Assembly: GCA_030765065.1 (NCBI GenBank)
Contig: CM060975.1
Location: 202,592,007 to 202,656,006, forward strand
Direction of reading: 5' to 3'
Length of the DNA: 64,000 nt
From: Deroplatys truncata
Taxonomy: Eukaryota; Arthropoda; Insecta; Mantodea; Mantidae
The notes under the pieces were generated by a model that was not told the DNA's origin, did not search any database, and saw nothing but the letters and a program-made list of their open reading frames with translations. This document shows, piece after piece, positions 22,650 to 35,405 of this stretch (positions are counted from its first letter, which is position 1; each line of letters opens with the position of its first letter). Made by a program: the position numbers and the translations under genes.

Positions 22650-23391
22650 AATTCGACAAAGAGATTTCATAGGATATGTTTTGAGGTTCCTTTAATATAA
22701 GAAAAGTCTTTTTAGAAAAACCTTCGCGGGTGTGTGTGTGTGAACAACATAACTCAAAAACCTAAAAACGAAGACATGGATATATAGCAAACTTGTTCTT
22801 AAATTCAGCATCTACGGATATTACAGACGATTTTTAAGAACATCCCTGCACTTCAAAATACCTTTACATAAGACATTTTTCGTAACTTTCTAAAAATATG
22901 TATCGAAATTTCTGGGTGGTCCCTGTGAAGTCCTGTTTATTGAGAATCAATTTTGTATACTGTTGTAAACCATTCTGTATATATATATATATATATACAG
23001 AAGACGTATATCTGCTTAAAACAAACAATTTATTTCACATTTTTGTGTCATCGTCTATTTCCGAAATATTCATTATTATTGCTTTGAACTTTTAAATTAT
23101 TTTATCATATTTTAAATTGGCAACCATTCAATGGTTTCTTGCGATGACATAGAAAGAGTAAGAAACTTCAAGGCCGGCATATACCGACCGCTTTTAAACA
23201 TTCGGCTATCGCTTCGGTTTCCTTTATCCCTTTGTACCTATAACGCAATGTATAACAAAAACATTTCTGCATACACTTATCTCGACATGAAGTAGACAGA
23301 AATAGAAGTTTTTGTAAGAATGTTTTGTAGAAGGGATAAAAATAAACGGTAGTGACTACAGAAAGTAATGCGAATGTAATACTTAAGAAAT
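22650..23391 (-). repeat. LR repeat, old reverse copy
   Basis: R-type blocks in reverse order (TTTTGAGGTTCC, a GT tract near 22730, GAACAACATAACTCAAAAACC, TTTCGTAACTTTC) run through a middle with a (TA)n near 22978-22997, to an L-like end (GAATGTAATACTTAAG). The terminal R end is lost. Confidence 0.7.
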
Positions 23392-23529
23392 TTTCTTTTT
23401 TTTTTTTTTTTTCAAAATTTAACCGTTTATGCCCAAATGTTTTATAAAAACTATGAAGAGATATTTTGGTAAGGGAACTCAGTACTGAAGTGGCTAATTT
23501 CTACAAATGTCAACGAATGTCATCGTTGT

Positions 23530-23836
23530 TTCTAACGCTCCCCATATGGTCTATTACCTTCACAGGATACCTCATTCCACCAGACGATGATTGGATCTAT
23601 TTCTGAGGTGGCGGGACGAAAGCCTTTGCCTCCGATGGTAGGGTGTTGAGAATAGCAGTGGAATGAGAGGACCTACAGCTTTAACCGTGTTAACCTTGGG
23701 AATATTTAACTTGAGCAAGTCAGAGGCGAAGGCGTGGATAGGGCCGAATTAAAAATGCCGTCTCGTAGGCGGGAATCGAACCCCGGTCCTCAGTATGAGA
23801 GTCGGAAACGAAACCATTGCGCTATTCCGGTGCCCT
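23530..23836 (-). mobile_element. Probable tRNA-derived SINE (another family)
   Basis: The minus strand carries AATAGCGCAATGGTTTCG and a clean B box GGGGTTCGATTCCCGCC, spaced as in a tRNA-like pol III promoter. A body follows (CGGCATTTTTAATTCGGCCC, CATTCCACTGCTATTC). Only one copy is in the window, so its limits are guesses. I do not call it a tRNA gene because no full cloverleaf is evident. Confidence 0.5.
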
Positions 23837-24002
23837 TATGTAAACGAATGCAAATCCGCACTTAAAAACAATAAGAGGTGCTGTTCCACGTTCCCTTCTT
23901 TCTGTTTGGCTAAAGCGCGCTTTTCCTATCACGTGGAGAATGGAACCAACGGCCGAAATGAAGCATCGGAAGAATGCAATTGTACAGTCGCGATTCATAA
24001 TA

Positions 24003-24130
24003 CTAGGATGGCTTAGGCGGTAACGTCTGTGACCCGCATTCGAGAGGTTCCGGTATCAAATCCCATGGGCGACCAATCTGACTGGCGATTTTTCGTGATT
24101 TCCCTCAGTCGCCCAGGTATATATCGGATT
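24003..24130 (+). mobile_element. SINE (family III), 5' part
   Basis: GATGGCTTAGGCGGTAACG, TCTGTGACCCGCATTCGAG and B-like GGTATCAAATCCC, then the body ATTTTTCGTGATTTCCCTC and AGTCGCCCAGG. It is truncated before the tail. Confidence 0.7.
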
Positions 24131-24727
24131 GGATATTTAATAGCACGACACAAAGTTCCAACTTAAGTCTAAAACAATTGTCAAAACAAAAATAGATTAG
24201 TAATAGCGAAAACTCTGCCATCTATCCACAGATAATGAAAGAAGGTAGACTGGACGACACGCTAATGCCGGCTATGCGGCATGTGTAGAAACAGAGATAC
24301 AGTTGCTTATCACTAAGGTCTCTGTGGACACATGTCGAAGCTGCCATCTGCCTAGCACTAAGTCCTGTGAACAAGTGACGCCACACATCGAACCACGAGG
24401 TATCTACTAACAGATCCGACCACATAATTAGAGCGACGTAAAATAATGAAAAATTCCACTCAAGCTGTAGTATTGGGTAATGCAGCCATCTCTTCCATAT
24501 TGGAGTCACAATTTCATGATGTCAAGTTCGCTCTTTAAAAACTGCCACCGTCCCGCTGGTTCATTTTTCTGCTGATATAAGGTTAAAGGTGTAAATAACT
24601 GTGATAAACCCAAAGGAGCAGCACTGCTTTACGACCTTACGAAACCAATGATTGACATTGCATTTCTTTAACTAATCGATATAGATATATAATTAACCAT
24701 TTTTCACACATATTGCGTATAGGCCAA

Positions 24728-25150
24728 GGCTGGAATGGCAGAAAATTTAATGTCATACACGGGATTTGAACCACAAATCTTCGGCTTATAGTGCCGATGT
24801 TCTACCAGTTCCGACGTCGCTGGTTCAAACCTAGCGGAGGGCGATGGATTTTTTTTCGGACGTAAAAATCCTTAGCATGGCTTCTTCGGAAGGGAAATAA
24901 AGCCGGTGATCCCGTGTCGTAGATTTACGGCACGTAAAAGGACCTCAAGCCTGATAAAGAGGCTTCTGAGCAAAATTTACGCTATTTCATGCCCAATATA
25001 GAATGAGACGCTAAGGACAATAGTGGTTAAAAGTGTCCATAAATAAAACTCTATTAAATTTTTGCTCTAACCAGTTCAGCTATCATGGCGGACATTAAAT
25101 TCCCCAACTGACCTATATTTTCCCGGTAAACCACAAGGCGTTCTCAAACT
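24728..25150 (-). mobile_element. SINE (family IV) split by a family I SINE
   Basis: Left part (about 24728-24806) and right part (about 25056-25150) join to a family IV copy on the minus strand: GATGTTCTACCAG is the inner end, and TGCTCTAACCAGTTCAGC, GGACATTAAATTCCCCAA and TAAACCACAAGGCG are the outer blocks. The intervening 24807-25055 is a family I SINE. The related TGTTCTACCAG/TGCTCTAACCAG at the two junctions is the probable target duplication. Confidence 0.75.
24807..25055 (+). mobile_element. SINE (family I), inserted in a family IV SINE
   Basis: It starts within the head (B-box GCTGGTTCAAACCTAGCGG) and contains the whole body (GGGCGATGGATTTTTTTTCG, CTTAGCATGGCTTCTTCGG, GTCGTAGATTTACGGCACG) and the CATAAATAAAACTCTA tail. 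The A box is missing. Confidence 0.85.
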
Positions 25151-25309
25151 CATTTTTGAGTTAACGTACCCCAATGATTCTTATACTCTATTAAGTACTT
25201 AAATTTCCGAGCTTCATAGTTGACCACTATTAGATTAGTCAATAATAATTAATCGTTCTTTCCTCATACTATATTGGTTAAAGTTGGAAAGTTAGAGCCA
25301 AAAATAAAT

Positions 25310-25465
25310 TTGACAACGCCTTGTGGTTTACAGGCAAAAATGTGAGTCAGTTGAGGAATTTAATTTCGTGCCAGCATGGCAGCTATGGTATCTCAATTGG
25401 TTAGAGCGGCGGTATGGTAAGTCGAAGATTCGTAGTTCAAATTCCGGCTATAGTATTGCATTGTT
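25310..25465 (+). mobile_element. SINE (family IV)
   Basis: GCCTTGTGGTTTACAGG, GTCAGTTGAGGAATTTAAT, then a tRNA-like head ATCTCAATTGGTTAGAGCGG and GTAGTTCAAATTCCGGC. It lies in inverted orientation to the split copy at 24728-25150, with about 160 bp between them. Confidence 0.75.
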
Positions 25466-25744
25466 CTGCGTGATTCTGTCTTTTCAATCGGTATAGAACT
25501 GATCTGCTGAACTAAATAAGTTTAGATCTTGATTACCACAGCTAAACCTTTATTTATTCTTAGCAATTTATTTTAAGAGAAAACCCTTTGCACTTTCATA
25601 CACACTATGGTCTTTTAACTGGATTTTAGTGTAAAGAAACGAGGGTTTCTAACCTGTTAATAACTTTATTGCACTTAACAATACCACATGCCTATATAGA
25701 GTAATCTAAACTATGCGAGTTACAGAATAATTAACTGCTCAGAA

Positions 25745-27641
25745 TACCACCCTCGGAGCAGATAGAAAATCCTCCTCACCTTGGTCCATCTCGAGGGGGT
25801 TTATTCTCATACCATAGGGCAGTTGAAGATTGGCGGTTCTGATTTTTTTTATCTCTCCTTGGTCTTAGTTCTACATTCCGCGCTTTCTTCCATATATGCC
25901 ACGGTCTATAGCTTCTTGAAGGAATGTCACACACCATTGGAGGATGCCGTATTTTGTGTGGAGTATTTACTGCATGGTAAGTTATTATCTGTAGAAGCTT
26001 TTCCACCGTTGATAGAAATCTGCGGTCATTTTCTGTTTCAGTCGCAACTGCTTTGCAAGGTTCTGTTGTGGTGTTGGTTCTGGTCTTTCTAGAATATCTA
26101 TTATTCTTTTCCTAACCAGAAAGTGGGCTGTGTTAGGGTTTCTTCTGTATCTAAGACTTCAGCGAGGGTCTGCTGTTGAGGGCGGTTTCATTGCTGGTTA
26201 GTATTATGTTTAGATCTTCCTCATCTAGCTGCGAACGCCCAAGGACCTTTTTCAGACAGCGCTTAATGGAGTCAACCTCATCTCCCAGAAGCCTCTCCAC
26301 CAAGCCGCCCGTGGTGCGATGAACTTCCAAGTGGTGTTATGACCTGCTCAAAAGTTTTGTGTATTGGGATCATTAAACACTTTAGTCAGCTCCATTAGCT
26401 CCTTATTAGCTGCGATGAACGTTTGTGCATCATCCGAACATATTGTATGCTGCAATTCGCGTCGGCTTCAAACCTCTGCATAGCCATTAGGGATTTGTCT
26501 GTGGACATATCTGTACAAATTTTTAAATGAAGAGCACAGTGGCGGCATAAGTGAACAGGACTATATTTGACTTCTTAGTAGTGTTGCCACATCTGACATA
26601 AAGCTAGTCGGCAAAGTCGACTCCCGTAACCCTGTTGTGTGATTATGACTCGATCCAGTGACAGAGGGGCCTCTGTTTCATTCCATTTTGTACTGCGTGC
26701 TATTTTATATAGTAGGCATGAGTGAATTACCAGTTTAGAGAACTGTCGAATACGCATGATTATATCCGTAGTTCACCTAGTACGATCCGAACTCCTAAGT
26801 GATGAAGTCGGATGTGCGTTTGTTTGATTAGAAGTTGGGTGAAATAATGATACTCGTCTAGAGTTATTATTTTTACACATAGGACAATCCTGCATACTGT
26901 AATCTCCTTCCCAGTTGAAAGACACCGTCATGAAGGAAAGGGTTGTACCGTGTAATTTTAGATATGCTGGGCAGTTGATCTGTTTTCTAAGGCAGTGAGT
27001 TCTGTGAAAAATAGTTCTTTCTGTACTCTGTTGACCCAATAAGTGCCAGCCGCTTGCAAGCCTGTTGCCGCCAAAGTATTTGGGAGCTTAACTTTGTTTT
27101 TCAGTACCTTGACAAATTGAAATATCCAACCGTAGGAGTTTCCAATAAGAACTGAATCGGGAGACGTCCAGCAGTCTCGTCGAGGTAAATTATATTAACC
27201 TCTAGCGCTTTTCTGGCCTCTGGCAGTGTTGTGTGTTTGGCAGTTAGGTCGTGAGGTCAGAAATATTTGTTTTCTGTAAGCCAACTCGGTCCACAGTGCA
27301 CACCACCAGGTCTTAAGGGTACGTATTTGAACTGCCACTAGACCACAAGTTAACGGCAGATCAAAGCAGAACGGGGTTTTGGTCCTCTAGGAAATGTTTC
27401 CATTCTTTCCAATGTAACGGTAGATCGCACCACAAAGTAGTCTTGGTTGAGTCAAGCCTGTCGCGAAAAAGGCTGGAAAGTGACTTTTTATTAGAGCTAG
27501 TCTATTTTTACTGCAGACGATCCTTGCGAAGTAGATATCATTGTTTGTTCTAACATATATGGTAGTACCGTAAACTCTTTCTGAAACGTCGCAAACTTCA
27601 TGTCCTTCTGATAGCCCTCCGTCTTCGTGATGTCTATTCAT
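25745..27641 (-). pseudogene. BEL/Pao retrotransposon pol remnant (RNase H to integrase)
   Basis: Minus-strand reading from about 27640: EGHEVCDVSERVYGTTIYVR, the start of the BEL/Pao RNase H region, with CSKNRLALIKS and QPRLLCGAIY. The HHCC/integrase part begins about 27040-26770. Near 26640-26500, read across frames, are VDFAGPLYV-like and VHLE-like sequence and DMSTDKSLMAMQRF. IYSDDAQTF-like and WKFIAPRAAWW-like blocks follow near 26440-26290. The C-terminal end is PHKIRHPPMVCDIPSR and WHIWKKARNVELRPRRD near 25990-25850. There are many stops and frameshifts. No LTR was identified with confidence, although a purine-rich CCGAGGGTGG at about 25750 is a possible polypurine tract. Confidence 0.75.
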
Positions 27642-27834
27642 CTAGGGATGGATCTCAATGACAACGATTTTGCTCAAAATTCCTGGGTGGTGTATAGGTT
27701 TTTCCCGTTGCAAAATACAGAGTTATTACACATGATGGACCTGATGTCACAGATTTGCTGTAGCTATATAATTCCACATATTGTCACACAACTTTGTAGA
27801 CATACAGAAAAACTCAAAAAGTTTTTTTTGACAT

Positions 27835-28200
27835 ATTAAAAGTGCTCCATATGTGACCCCTACTGATTCTGCAGATATCAAGTTGATAATCAAGTTTTTC
27901 CCATACTCGGTGTCGCATGTCCCTATCAATTTGTTAAAAGGTACTGTTGATGCGAGCTCGCAGTTCTGGTAGGTTTGTTGGTAGACAGGTCTGAGACACT
28001 GAATCTTTCACATAACCTCACAAAAATAGTATGGGGTTAAGTGGAGAATGCATGGAGGCCATGACAGCAATTGCTGATCATCATCCCCACCACGAACGAT
28101 CCATCAGTTTCTCAATCTCCTGTTTAAGAATTCACGAACATTGTGATGGAATTGCGGTGGAGCATCATACTGTTAGTACATGAAGACCACAATGTCAAAA
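27835..28200 (-). pseudogene. Tc1/mariner-type transposase C-terminal fragment
   Basis: Reading down the minus strand across frameshifts gives GAPPQFHHNVREFLN-like (second catalytic block region), DRSWWG, then GYVKDSVSQTCLPTNLPELR, RINSTF..IDRDMRHRVWEK and LDYQLDICRISRG. This is the C-terminus of insect transposases whose elements begin CAGGGTG. The N-terminus, first aspartate and element ends are missing. Confidence 0.7.
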
Positions 28201-28489
28201 AATAAAATTAAATTTAGTTTTATTTATGAACGGGTCCATCATTTGTAATAACTCTGTCTAGTTAGGTCGTCCGAAAAGAGACTAGCCCTAAGTGGAAATC
28301 GGAGGCAGAAATCTAAGTCATTGATGGCTGCTGAGAAGTGAGTCACACTAAGAACCAATATTTGTAGCCTTTCGTTGTTCATGTTGACACACTGGGAAAT
28401 ATAGCCATAAGCGCATACACTAATTTGTCTGCATTTGAGAAAATATAGATGACGCAGGCGTGTTTCCTGTGACATCATGTTTCACTAAG

Positions 28490-31400
28490 GTATGAATCAT
28501 ATGGTGCACCAGACAGTATCACAAGGCTTTTAGATATCCAGACTGACAGGAATAATATGTTGTCTGTTCAAAACGACTTCATAAATATAAAATTCTAGCA
28601 GCAGCAAGGTATCAGTAATGGAACACTGTTCAATAACCACACCGGGTATCTGCAAAAATCAGGCTGCACTCTAAATACCAGCGTAGACGTCGGTTGGTAA
28701 TCTTCTCCAGCAGCTTACATAAGGTATGTATAAGTTTCATGGAGTGATAATTGAAGAGAAGAGAGTGGTCGTTATTGGGTTTAGAAATAGCAACCACAAA
28801 GTGACACCATTAGCTAGGAAAACGTTGGTTAATCTACACGTAGTTATAGATATATAGAATATAACAAGGCCTGTTTATGGCAGGTGTTACAGAAACGCGT
28901 ATGGGATACTGTCCGATCCTGAACTCTCACCGGTGTAACGGCTTAACTCATTTGTAATTCCTTCATCGTGAATATTCGTTAAACGCTTCATGACTTGTAA
29001 ATACCGCTTGAAAATCCAATGCTGGAATCTTATACTTAATACGAAGAAACTTGGCATCATCATGGGAGTCGCTGGAAACCTCAGAAAACTTGGTTGCCAA
29101 GGTATTAGCTATAATCGGAGATTCAGTAATAGACGCACTTAAAGCAGGCGTGCGAAGATGAAATACAACTTTAGATGGGCGATTGTCACAGAGAGCCTGA
29201 AATTTGTGCCAAAATTTTGGATTGAGGAGCATTAGCGTTTAGAGTAGAGAAAAATGAAGCCAAGATCGCTGTTTTTTTCTTTTACTTCCCGACGAACTGC
29301 AGCACAGAGGAGCTTGAGGGAACATTTGTTTTCAAGCGTGGATTGACGTTTGTTGCAGATAGCTTCGGTGCACCGCATGGTACACGGCGTTTATCCGGAT
29401 CACTCTGTGTTACAGGAATGCTGAGGTGTCCTTGATAAAGTAAGAGAACGTATTAACAAGGTGTTGTATGGCCAATGTGGTAACATATCCGACTGTGGAA
29501 GATCTGCAATGGCGTTCTGCACAAGAACCTTGAATAGGGGCCAGTTAGCTTTACGGAGTTTGCAAGTTGGACGCCAGTATATTTAGGAAGATTGAAGGTA
29601 GACTTGAGGGAAATGGATAATGGTCACTGCCATAGAGTACATGTCCAAGGGACCATTGAAACACAGGATCAATTTTCGAAGATCATGGGTAGCGTCAATA
29701 CTGCTGTTGGAGTTATGGGCTATATCTTAGCGGATAGGTGATGGGGAGTTGGATATACTAAGAGGAACGTGTTTATAACTGAACAAAATATTTTTTTCAC
29801 GGCGATCAGTCCGTTGTCTTATCCGCAGAATATCAGAATATTATCGCTATTGAAGTCTCCAGTAACATGGAAAATGGGGGTAATGTTGGATGAAATGTGT
29901 GAGCATTTGGAGGTCATAATTGGCGCCATTGGGTAGATACAATATGTTTTAGGTGCATATACCGGTAGTGAGAAAAAAAAACACAGTACAGCTTCCAGAC
30001 GGGTCTGAGGGACACTATTTCTGTGGAATGTTATCAAGCACATACACTGCAATCTTAGCACCGATATGGTGAGGATTGCGGATTGATTGATTTTTATTGT
30101 ATCCAGCATTAATGACGTATCGAAGCTATGAAGTCAGAGTGGAAATTAGTTCCCTGTAGGCAAACAATACCGGAAGCACGGGTACACAGAAGTAATTGCA
30201 AGTATTCGAGTTGTGTTCTGTAACTATTAACATTCTACTGTAGCACCAAGGTGTCAGAATTCATGGCTGAGAGTCGTGAGTTCTATACTCAGAAACATCT
30301 GGGGAAGCGCTGACCTAGTTGTGCATTGGTAGAGCAGTGGCTAACATTAATTTCTTTTCAAGCCGCGTGGTTCTATTTTTTAGTCCGTTGATTATTAAAT
30401 AGGATATATTTTTCGAAGCATTTGCGCTAACTCATGATGACTTGTGGTGGAAGGAGCTGCTAAATGGGCGACGTCGGAGGACCCCACTGAAGTTTCATAA
30501 ACACTGTCAAGTTCTGTAAAATCCAAATGGTAGTTCGACGGGATTAGCCTCCATGCGGTTTTTAAGAGGTAGTAGCAATTCACATGCGGATTGTGCCGCC
30601 GCTGACGATTTAGATCTTGTAGACGTTAGTTTAGTATTGGTCTTTATGATATTGTTATTGACTGACCACTCATCCTGTGATTGGGCTAACGTTCAGAGTG
30701 ACTTTATCCAAATATAGAATCAAGTTGGTGATCTGAATCGCGATAGGTGGAGGAAATAGGACGTTTCACACGGGGTGGTATGCAGTTAAGAGGAGCGGCT
30801 GCATCAGCTAAATCTGCAGTAGTAGCATCACCAGATACTATGACAAGCATTGTATTGCTTAATGGATGAGAAGAAGAGATTTGCCCAATTCAGCGATTAA
30901 GGATAGTAGCTGGTCATCGTTAGCGAGTGTCCATTAATGAGGTGGCTGAACCAAACGTTACCGCTGTGGCACACAGAGGGGAGGAAGACCCTCCGAAATG
31001 CATTAGAGGGTGCTATGACGGTGGACTGTTGCGTTTCTGTTATTTTGCATTGCTAGTCAAGTGACTTTCCTGTATACAAAGAATAAACAGGCGTATCAAT
31101 TGATACGTAGATCCAGCAGTTAGTACCGTCGCGATATACTTCAAAACTTTGGGGATGGTTTAGCATGGAACAGTCGGCAAAATAAGCGTGAAAGCTGGAG
31201 CAATCATTCCCGCCCTGCCATGTGTAAAAGTTCGGTGAATACCGTGGGTTGCCATACAATTTGGGGATGACTGAACAAACATTCGACAGTGTGACACTCT
31301 TATGTTTAGTCAATAGGGGTCGCAAATCCAGAACATCATTAATAGTAATCTAGGGATATTTTGCCTGTATTTCCTCTGCTATTCCTTTGTTATATAGGTA

Positions 31401-31560
31401 CATGCATACATGGTTATTGGACATTCGTGAAATAAACCGTATGTTAGTCGGTCCAGTGGCGTTACTATGGCGTAAACATAATCTTCAATGGGAATGTCAA
31501 TACGAGCTGCAATAAAAGTTGCCTGATCCTTGCTAGGTCCACTTTGTGAAATTGCTGAAT
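28490..31560 (-). pseudogene. Jockey/I-like LINE, ORF1 to reverse transcriptase, decayed
   Basis: Minus strand, 5' to 3'. From 31560 there is a weak ORF1-like region; a degenerate zinc-knuckle pattern (FADCSMLNHPQSFEVYRDG) sits near 31130-31190. From about 30170 comes the endonuclease (CLQGTNFHSDF, then VYAPKTYCIYPM, and TGDFNSDNIL near 29850). From 29232 to 28963 comes the linker LLNPKFWHKFQAL, ANTLATKFSEVSS. From 28960 to 28490 comes the RT start (AISKPNNDHSLLFNY, LCKLLEKITNRRLRWYLE, SLIFADTRCG). The catalytic YADD and 3' end are absent. A 30-bp family I SINE tail lies at 28205-28235. ORF1 is the least certain part. Confidence 0.7.
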
Positions 31561-31569
31561 AACTATGAA

Positions 31570-32960
31570 TGATGAATGAGCAAACTTTATTTGCCTATCT
31601 TTTATACACAAATCTTCTTTACAATATTTCAGTTGCAAACTAACTTAACATATGTACAAATCTTCTTGCCAGCTATGTTCTACCGATACTGCCCATTTTG
31701 CCTGGGACCCTGGCCTTATGACTCCCTTAATCACCTATGATCCATCCCCTACCTCCTCTGTTTGCCCTTTCTGATCTCTCTTACTTTTCCAATCCATTTC
31801 TCCTTTGCTTTCCTTAAGAAGTCCCCCATATTATTATTTTTCCTTTCTTCTTTTCTTGTCAACATTTTAATTACTACTATTTTTCCATCATTTTTCCCCA
31901 CTTTTCCTCCCATGCTTTTTGTCTCAATTCCGCTAATTCTTTGCATTCTGTCATATAATGAATGCTCTGTGCTGTTACTGCCTCCGCATAGTTCACAAAT
32001 CCATTTCCTTTTTAATAACCTATAGAACCCTAGTGATTTTATATTCTCTAAGCTTCCCCGATCTCTTGTCTTTCTATGTCCTCCACTCTGTTTCTTACTG
32101 TTATCCAGAAGCCGTTGCTATTTCTTCATCCTGCTCTCCAAATATCTCCCATTCTTATTTCTCTATAATTTCTTCTATCCTTGTCCACCAGCTATTTTTA
32201 TTTTTCGTACTCTTTTGTTGTTCCATGCATATCCTCAAAATTTCCCCTTCATCTTTTTTCAGGCATCTAAACCAAAATTTCAATATACTTTCCAGTATCA
32301 CTCCCTTTCTTCTTGTTTTTCCTAATCCCACTAACGCTATTTCTCCCGATGCTGATTTTACAGAACGTTCTGTAGCTCTGGTCTATTTTTCTGTTTAATT
32401 CAGATCCCCCACCAAATTTCAACTGCATATAGCATTCTTGCTTCTAACAATGCCTCATGCATTCTTTCTATTCATTTAGTCTGCATTTCTAATTTGTATT
32501 TGCACATCCTTACTCTTGCCATTGTCGCCTTTCCTTTAGCCATAACCTTCCTACCATGCGCCACCCATTCTCCAGCACTGCTCATCAACACTCCCAAATA
32601 ATCAAACTCCTTGGCAACTTCTAACTTTAAACCCCCATCTGCCATTTCTCTTCTTTTTAAAATTTATTTCCTCTTTTAAATACCATAACTTTTGATTTGT
32701 TTATTCTTTCTTTAATTCCACATTCTTCGCAGAATTCTTGTATTCCGTCGATTGCTTTTCTATAGCCCAATTACCGTTATATGACCATAAGGTCATCCGC
32801 TTACAGTAAACCTGGTATCTCTCTATTTGCTATTATGGGACGGTGCAGGTTTTTCCTTTCACTTTCTAATATATCATCTATGAATATATTAAACAATATA
32901 GGGTTCAATTTACACCCTTGTCTTAATCCTATTTTTTGCTCAGTTCTGCTGAATAACTAA
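31570..32960 (-). pseudogene. Second LINE remnant, reverse transcriptase 3' part
   Basis: The minus strand starts in RT: QG(C)KLNPILFNIF-like near 32920 and DDILES near 32880, then IPGLL-stop-ADDLMVI at about 32785-32815. The tyrosine codon of the YADD catalytic motif is TAA (32801-32803). It continues EKVMVFKRG-like, EVAKEFDYLGVLMSSAGEW and KVMAKGKATMARVRMCKY, then a long C-terminal extension (GEIALVGLGKTRRKGVILE, LKFWFRCLKKDEGE) ending near 31740. The RT family is clear; the clade is not. Confidence 0.75.
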
Positions 32961-33601
32961 GTACTACTGAGGTAAGAAGTTGAACTTGAGGTTTTCAATT
33001 GGTCCGAGTTGACTGCGGAATGGGCACACGCTCCACGCACGCTAGACGTAGACCCTCCATACACAAACACACTCTCCCGTGTTGCACGAAGAGCGATTTT
33101 AAGTGATGAAGCAACTATTGTGTATAAAAATGAAACGGATTTTCATAACCTATCCCTTGGATGAGACATGGTCTATTCTAACGACTACGTTGCTATTGCA
33201 CTTAAGCGTAAATAGTAAATATTGGTAGTTAACGCTTGGGCGTGTCAAATTTAATATTTTGAGAGGATACTTATAAACAATAATCGGCTCTTCATTTGCT
33301 CCATGTAGAAGATTTGGTTGGTAGGGAACAGTTTTATTATTGACTTGTGTATCCGATTACGAAGAAAACTTTTATTCTTGGTATTAGTCAGTAATAAAAC
33401 GTTTTTAACGAAACTGGAAGTATCTGATGACGATGGGAATTGGTGACAGAAGACACATGTAGGAAGCGTGCATAACCCTCAAAGAAACTCGTTCAAATCA
33501 GTAACTAATTTCACAGACTACCGTGAGTTGAACCAAGACAAAATTCAAAGAGAACGGAAGACCTTAAAATATTTAATCGTATATATCCCAACATTAAAAA
33601 A
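32961..33601. other. No gene seen
   Basis: Unrecognised AT-rich DNA between the LINE remnant and a clean LR copy. Confidence 0.5.
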
Positions 33602-34398
33602 TCTGATGTACACTCACATGCTTTCTCTACTCTTGTACAAACTATTTTTACAAACGCTTATTCGCCATATGCTTCACGTTAATAGAGATATCGAGATGTT
33701 AATCTTATTGCTAATTTTCTTGTAAATGCAAGGGGAATTGGTAGGTTTTAAGCGATAGTCAAATATTTTAAGAGCTGGTTGCTATGTGGAGTATTCCATT
33801 ATCGTTGCATTACAAGGACAAAAAATGAATTACAAACTTCCATTTGAGAAAAAGTATAGGTATTGGAAAATTTAAGGGAATAACAAGCATTATCTCGAAA
33901 ATGGTTCACTCAACAAAAAAATGTATATGACATAAATTGTGTATTTTAACTCGACCTACATTTTTTGTGTAGTAAAACTTTGTCTATCTCTTATGGTTTG
34001 CCAGTTATGCAAAATTCGTTCACAATGAAGAATACTTTTGGAGACATTCCCAGAAAATTCGAGATATACAGTTCATTTGTCATAAAAATATCTTAAACAT
34101 ATGATATTTTAATCAAAATCGTTAGAGCCATTTTTGAAGAAAATTAAAATGTTCGAAAAATGTTGCATGTAAAGGGTAATCTGGTTTGGGGGAATTTCTT
34201 GAAAACCTACGTGTCGCATCTCTGGAAAATACTGTACCTAAATACCAAGTTTGGTGTTTATCCGACTGTTCTTTTCTGAGTTATGTTGTTCACGGACACA
34301 CACACGGACATGTTTCCAAAAATGCTTTTTTTTGATTCAGGGGGTCTCAAAACATATGTCCGTGAAATCTCGGTACTTACTATACGCAGCAGAGAAAG
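33602..34398 (+). repeat. LR repeat, simple L-R copy
   Basis: 797 bp with one L module and one R module joined at GGACAAAAAATGAATTAC. It starts TCTGATGTACACTCACATG, has a very short CA tract (GGACACACACACGGACATG) and ends GCAGAGAAAG before TAAAAAA. The ends are in imperfect inverted relation (ACTTTCTCTAC type). This is the best template for a non-nested element, though not the youngest copy. Confidence 0.88.
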
Positions 34399-34796
34399 TA
34401 AAAAAGGAGTGAGTTGGTCTCAGTTTTATTGGCGTTGTGCGTTACTTATGAAAAGCTCTATATATGTACATGTTAAACTGGTTTCTTTAATATGCGCAAT
34501 GTACAGGCTCCACGCAGGCATGTAAAGGATTCCAAATTAAAATTCCCGGTCGTGCCGAGGGGGATGCGCATCTTTCATTGTGTAAAACTTTACTACGCCC
34601 TGGCCTAGTGCTATCCGCGGCCTAGCATAAAGGATCGAACTTACCTTCCGGCAGAACACCAATCAGAATAATTAGAATCATCGTTATTATATTTTTGTTT
34701 CTCAGGCTTTCTCTTCTTATTAGTGCACTTTTTACTTCTATTCTGAACGTCAAACACATCTCCTTTAGCTAACTGGCCTGGCCTTTTAAATTTATG

Positions 34797-34848
<52 letters not shown>

Positions 34849-34854
34849 TATTAT
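34797..34854. repeat. (TTA)n microsatellite
   Basis: About 19 trinucleotide units. Confidence 0.95.
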
Positions 34855-34902
34855 TTTACATCTGCACATTTCGAGATTTCTTTGTTGTTTTCAATGTATT
34901 CA

Positions 34903-35000
34903 GCGGGATGTCTTAGGCGGCTGCATCCAAGGCTTGCATTTGAGAGGTCCCGGTTTGGATCCTGGTCGGACCACCACTTTGAACCTGGGTTTAGAATGCT
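34903..35000 (+). mobile_element. SINE head (family III-like)
   Basis: GGGATGTCTTAGGCGGC and GCATTTGAGAGGTCCCGG then GTTTGGATCCTGG resemble the tRNA-like head of family III. The body is not recognisable. Confidence 0.5.
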
Positions 35001-35405
35001 AGACTCTGTTGCCGCGCTCGCTAACGCACTCTTTGTGTTCCATTTTTACTTTCTATACTGCGTATAATAAGTAGGGCAAGTATTGCATTCCACCCAAAAA
35101 TTCGATACCGAGATTTCACCGGAAATACATATTTTCAGGTCCCCTGAATCCAAATAAAAGCATTTTAAAAGCATGTCCTGTGTGTGTGTGTCTGTCTGAA
35201 CACGATAACTCAAAAAGTATCGCATAAATACTAAACTTGGTATTTCGGTTCAACATCTTGCAAAGATGCACCACGAAGATTTTCAACAAAATGCCTCCAC
35301 GACAAACCATCCTTTACATGGAACACGTTTCGAAATTTTTGATTTTCTAAAAAATGGCTTTCTTATTTGTATTAAAACAAACGATTTTTATTAAAATACC
35401 ATATA

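Noticed and set aside
23764..23836. Possible functional tRNA gene on the minus strand
   Set aside because: The B box is clean, but I could not fold a full cloverleaf with paired acceptor stem, and a SINE-like body follows.
31958..32398. 146-codon plus-strand frame rich in Ser, Phe and Leu
   Set aside because: It is the antisense of the LINE reverse transcriptase remnant on the minus strand.
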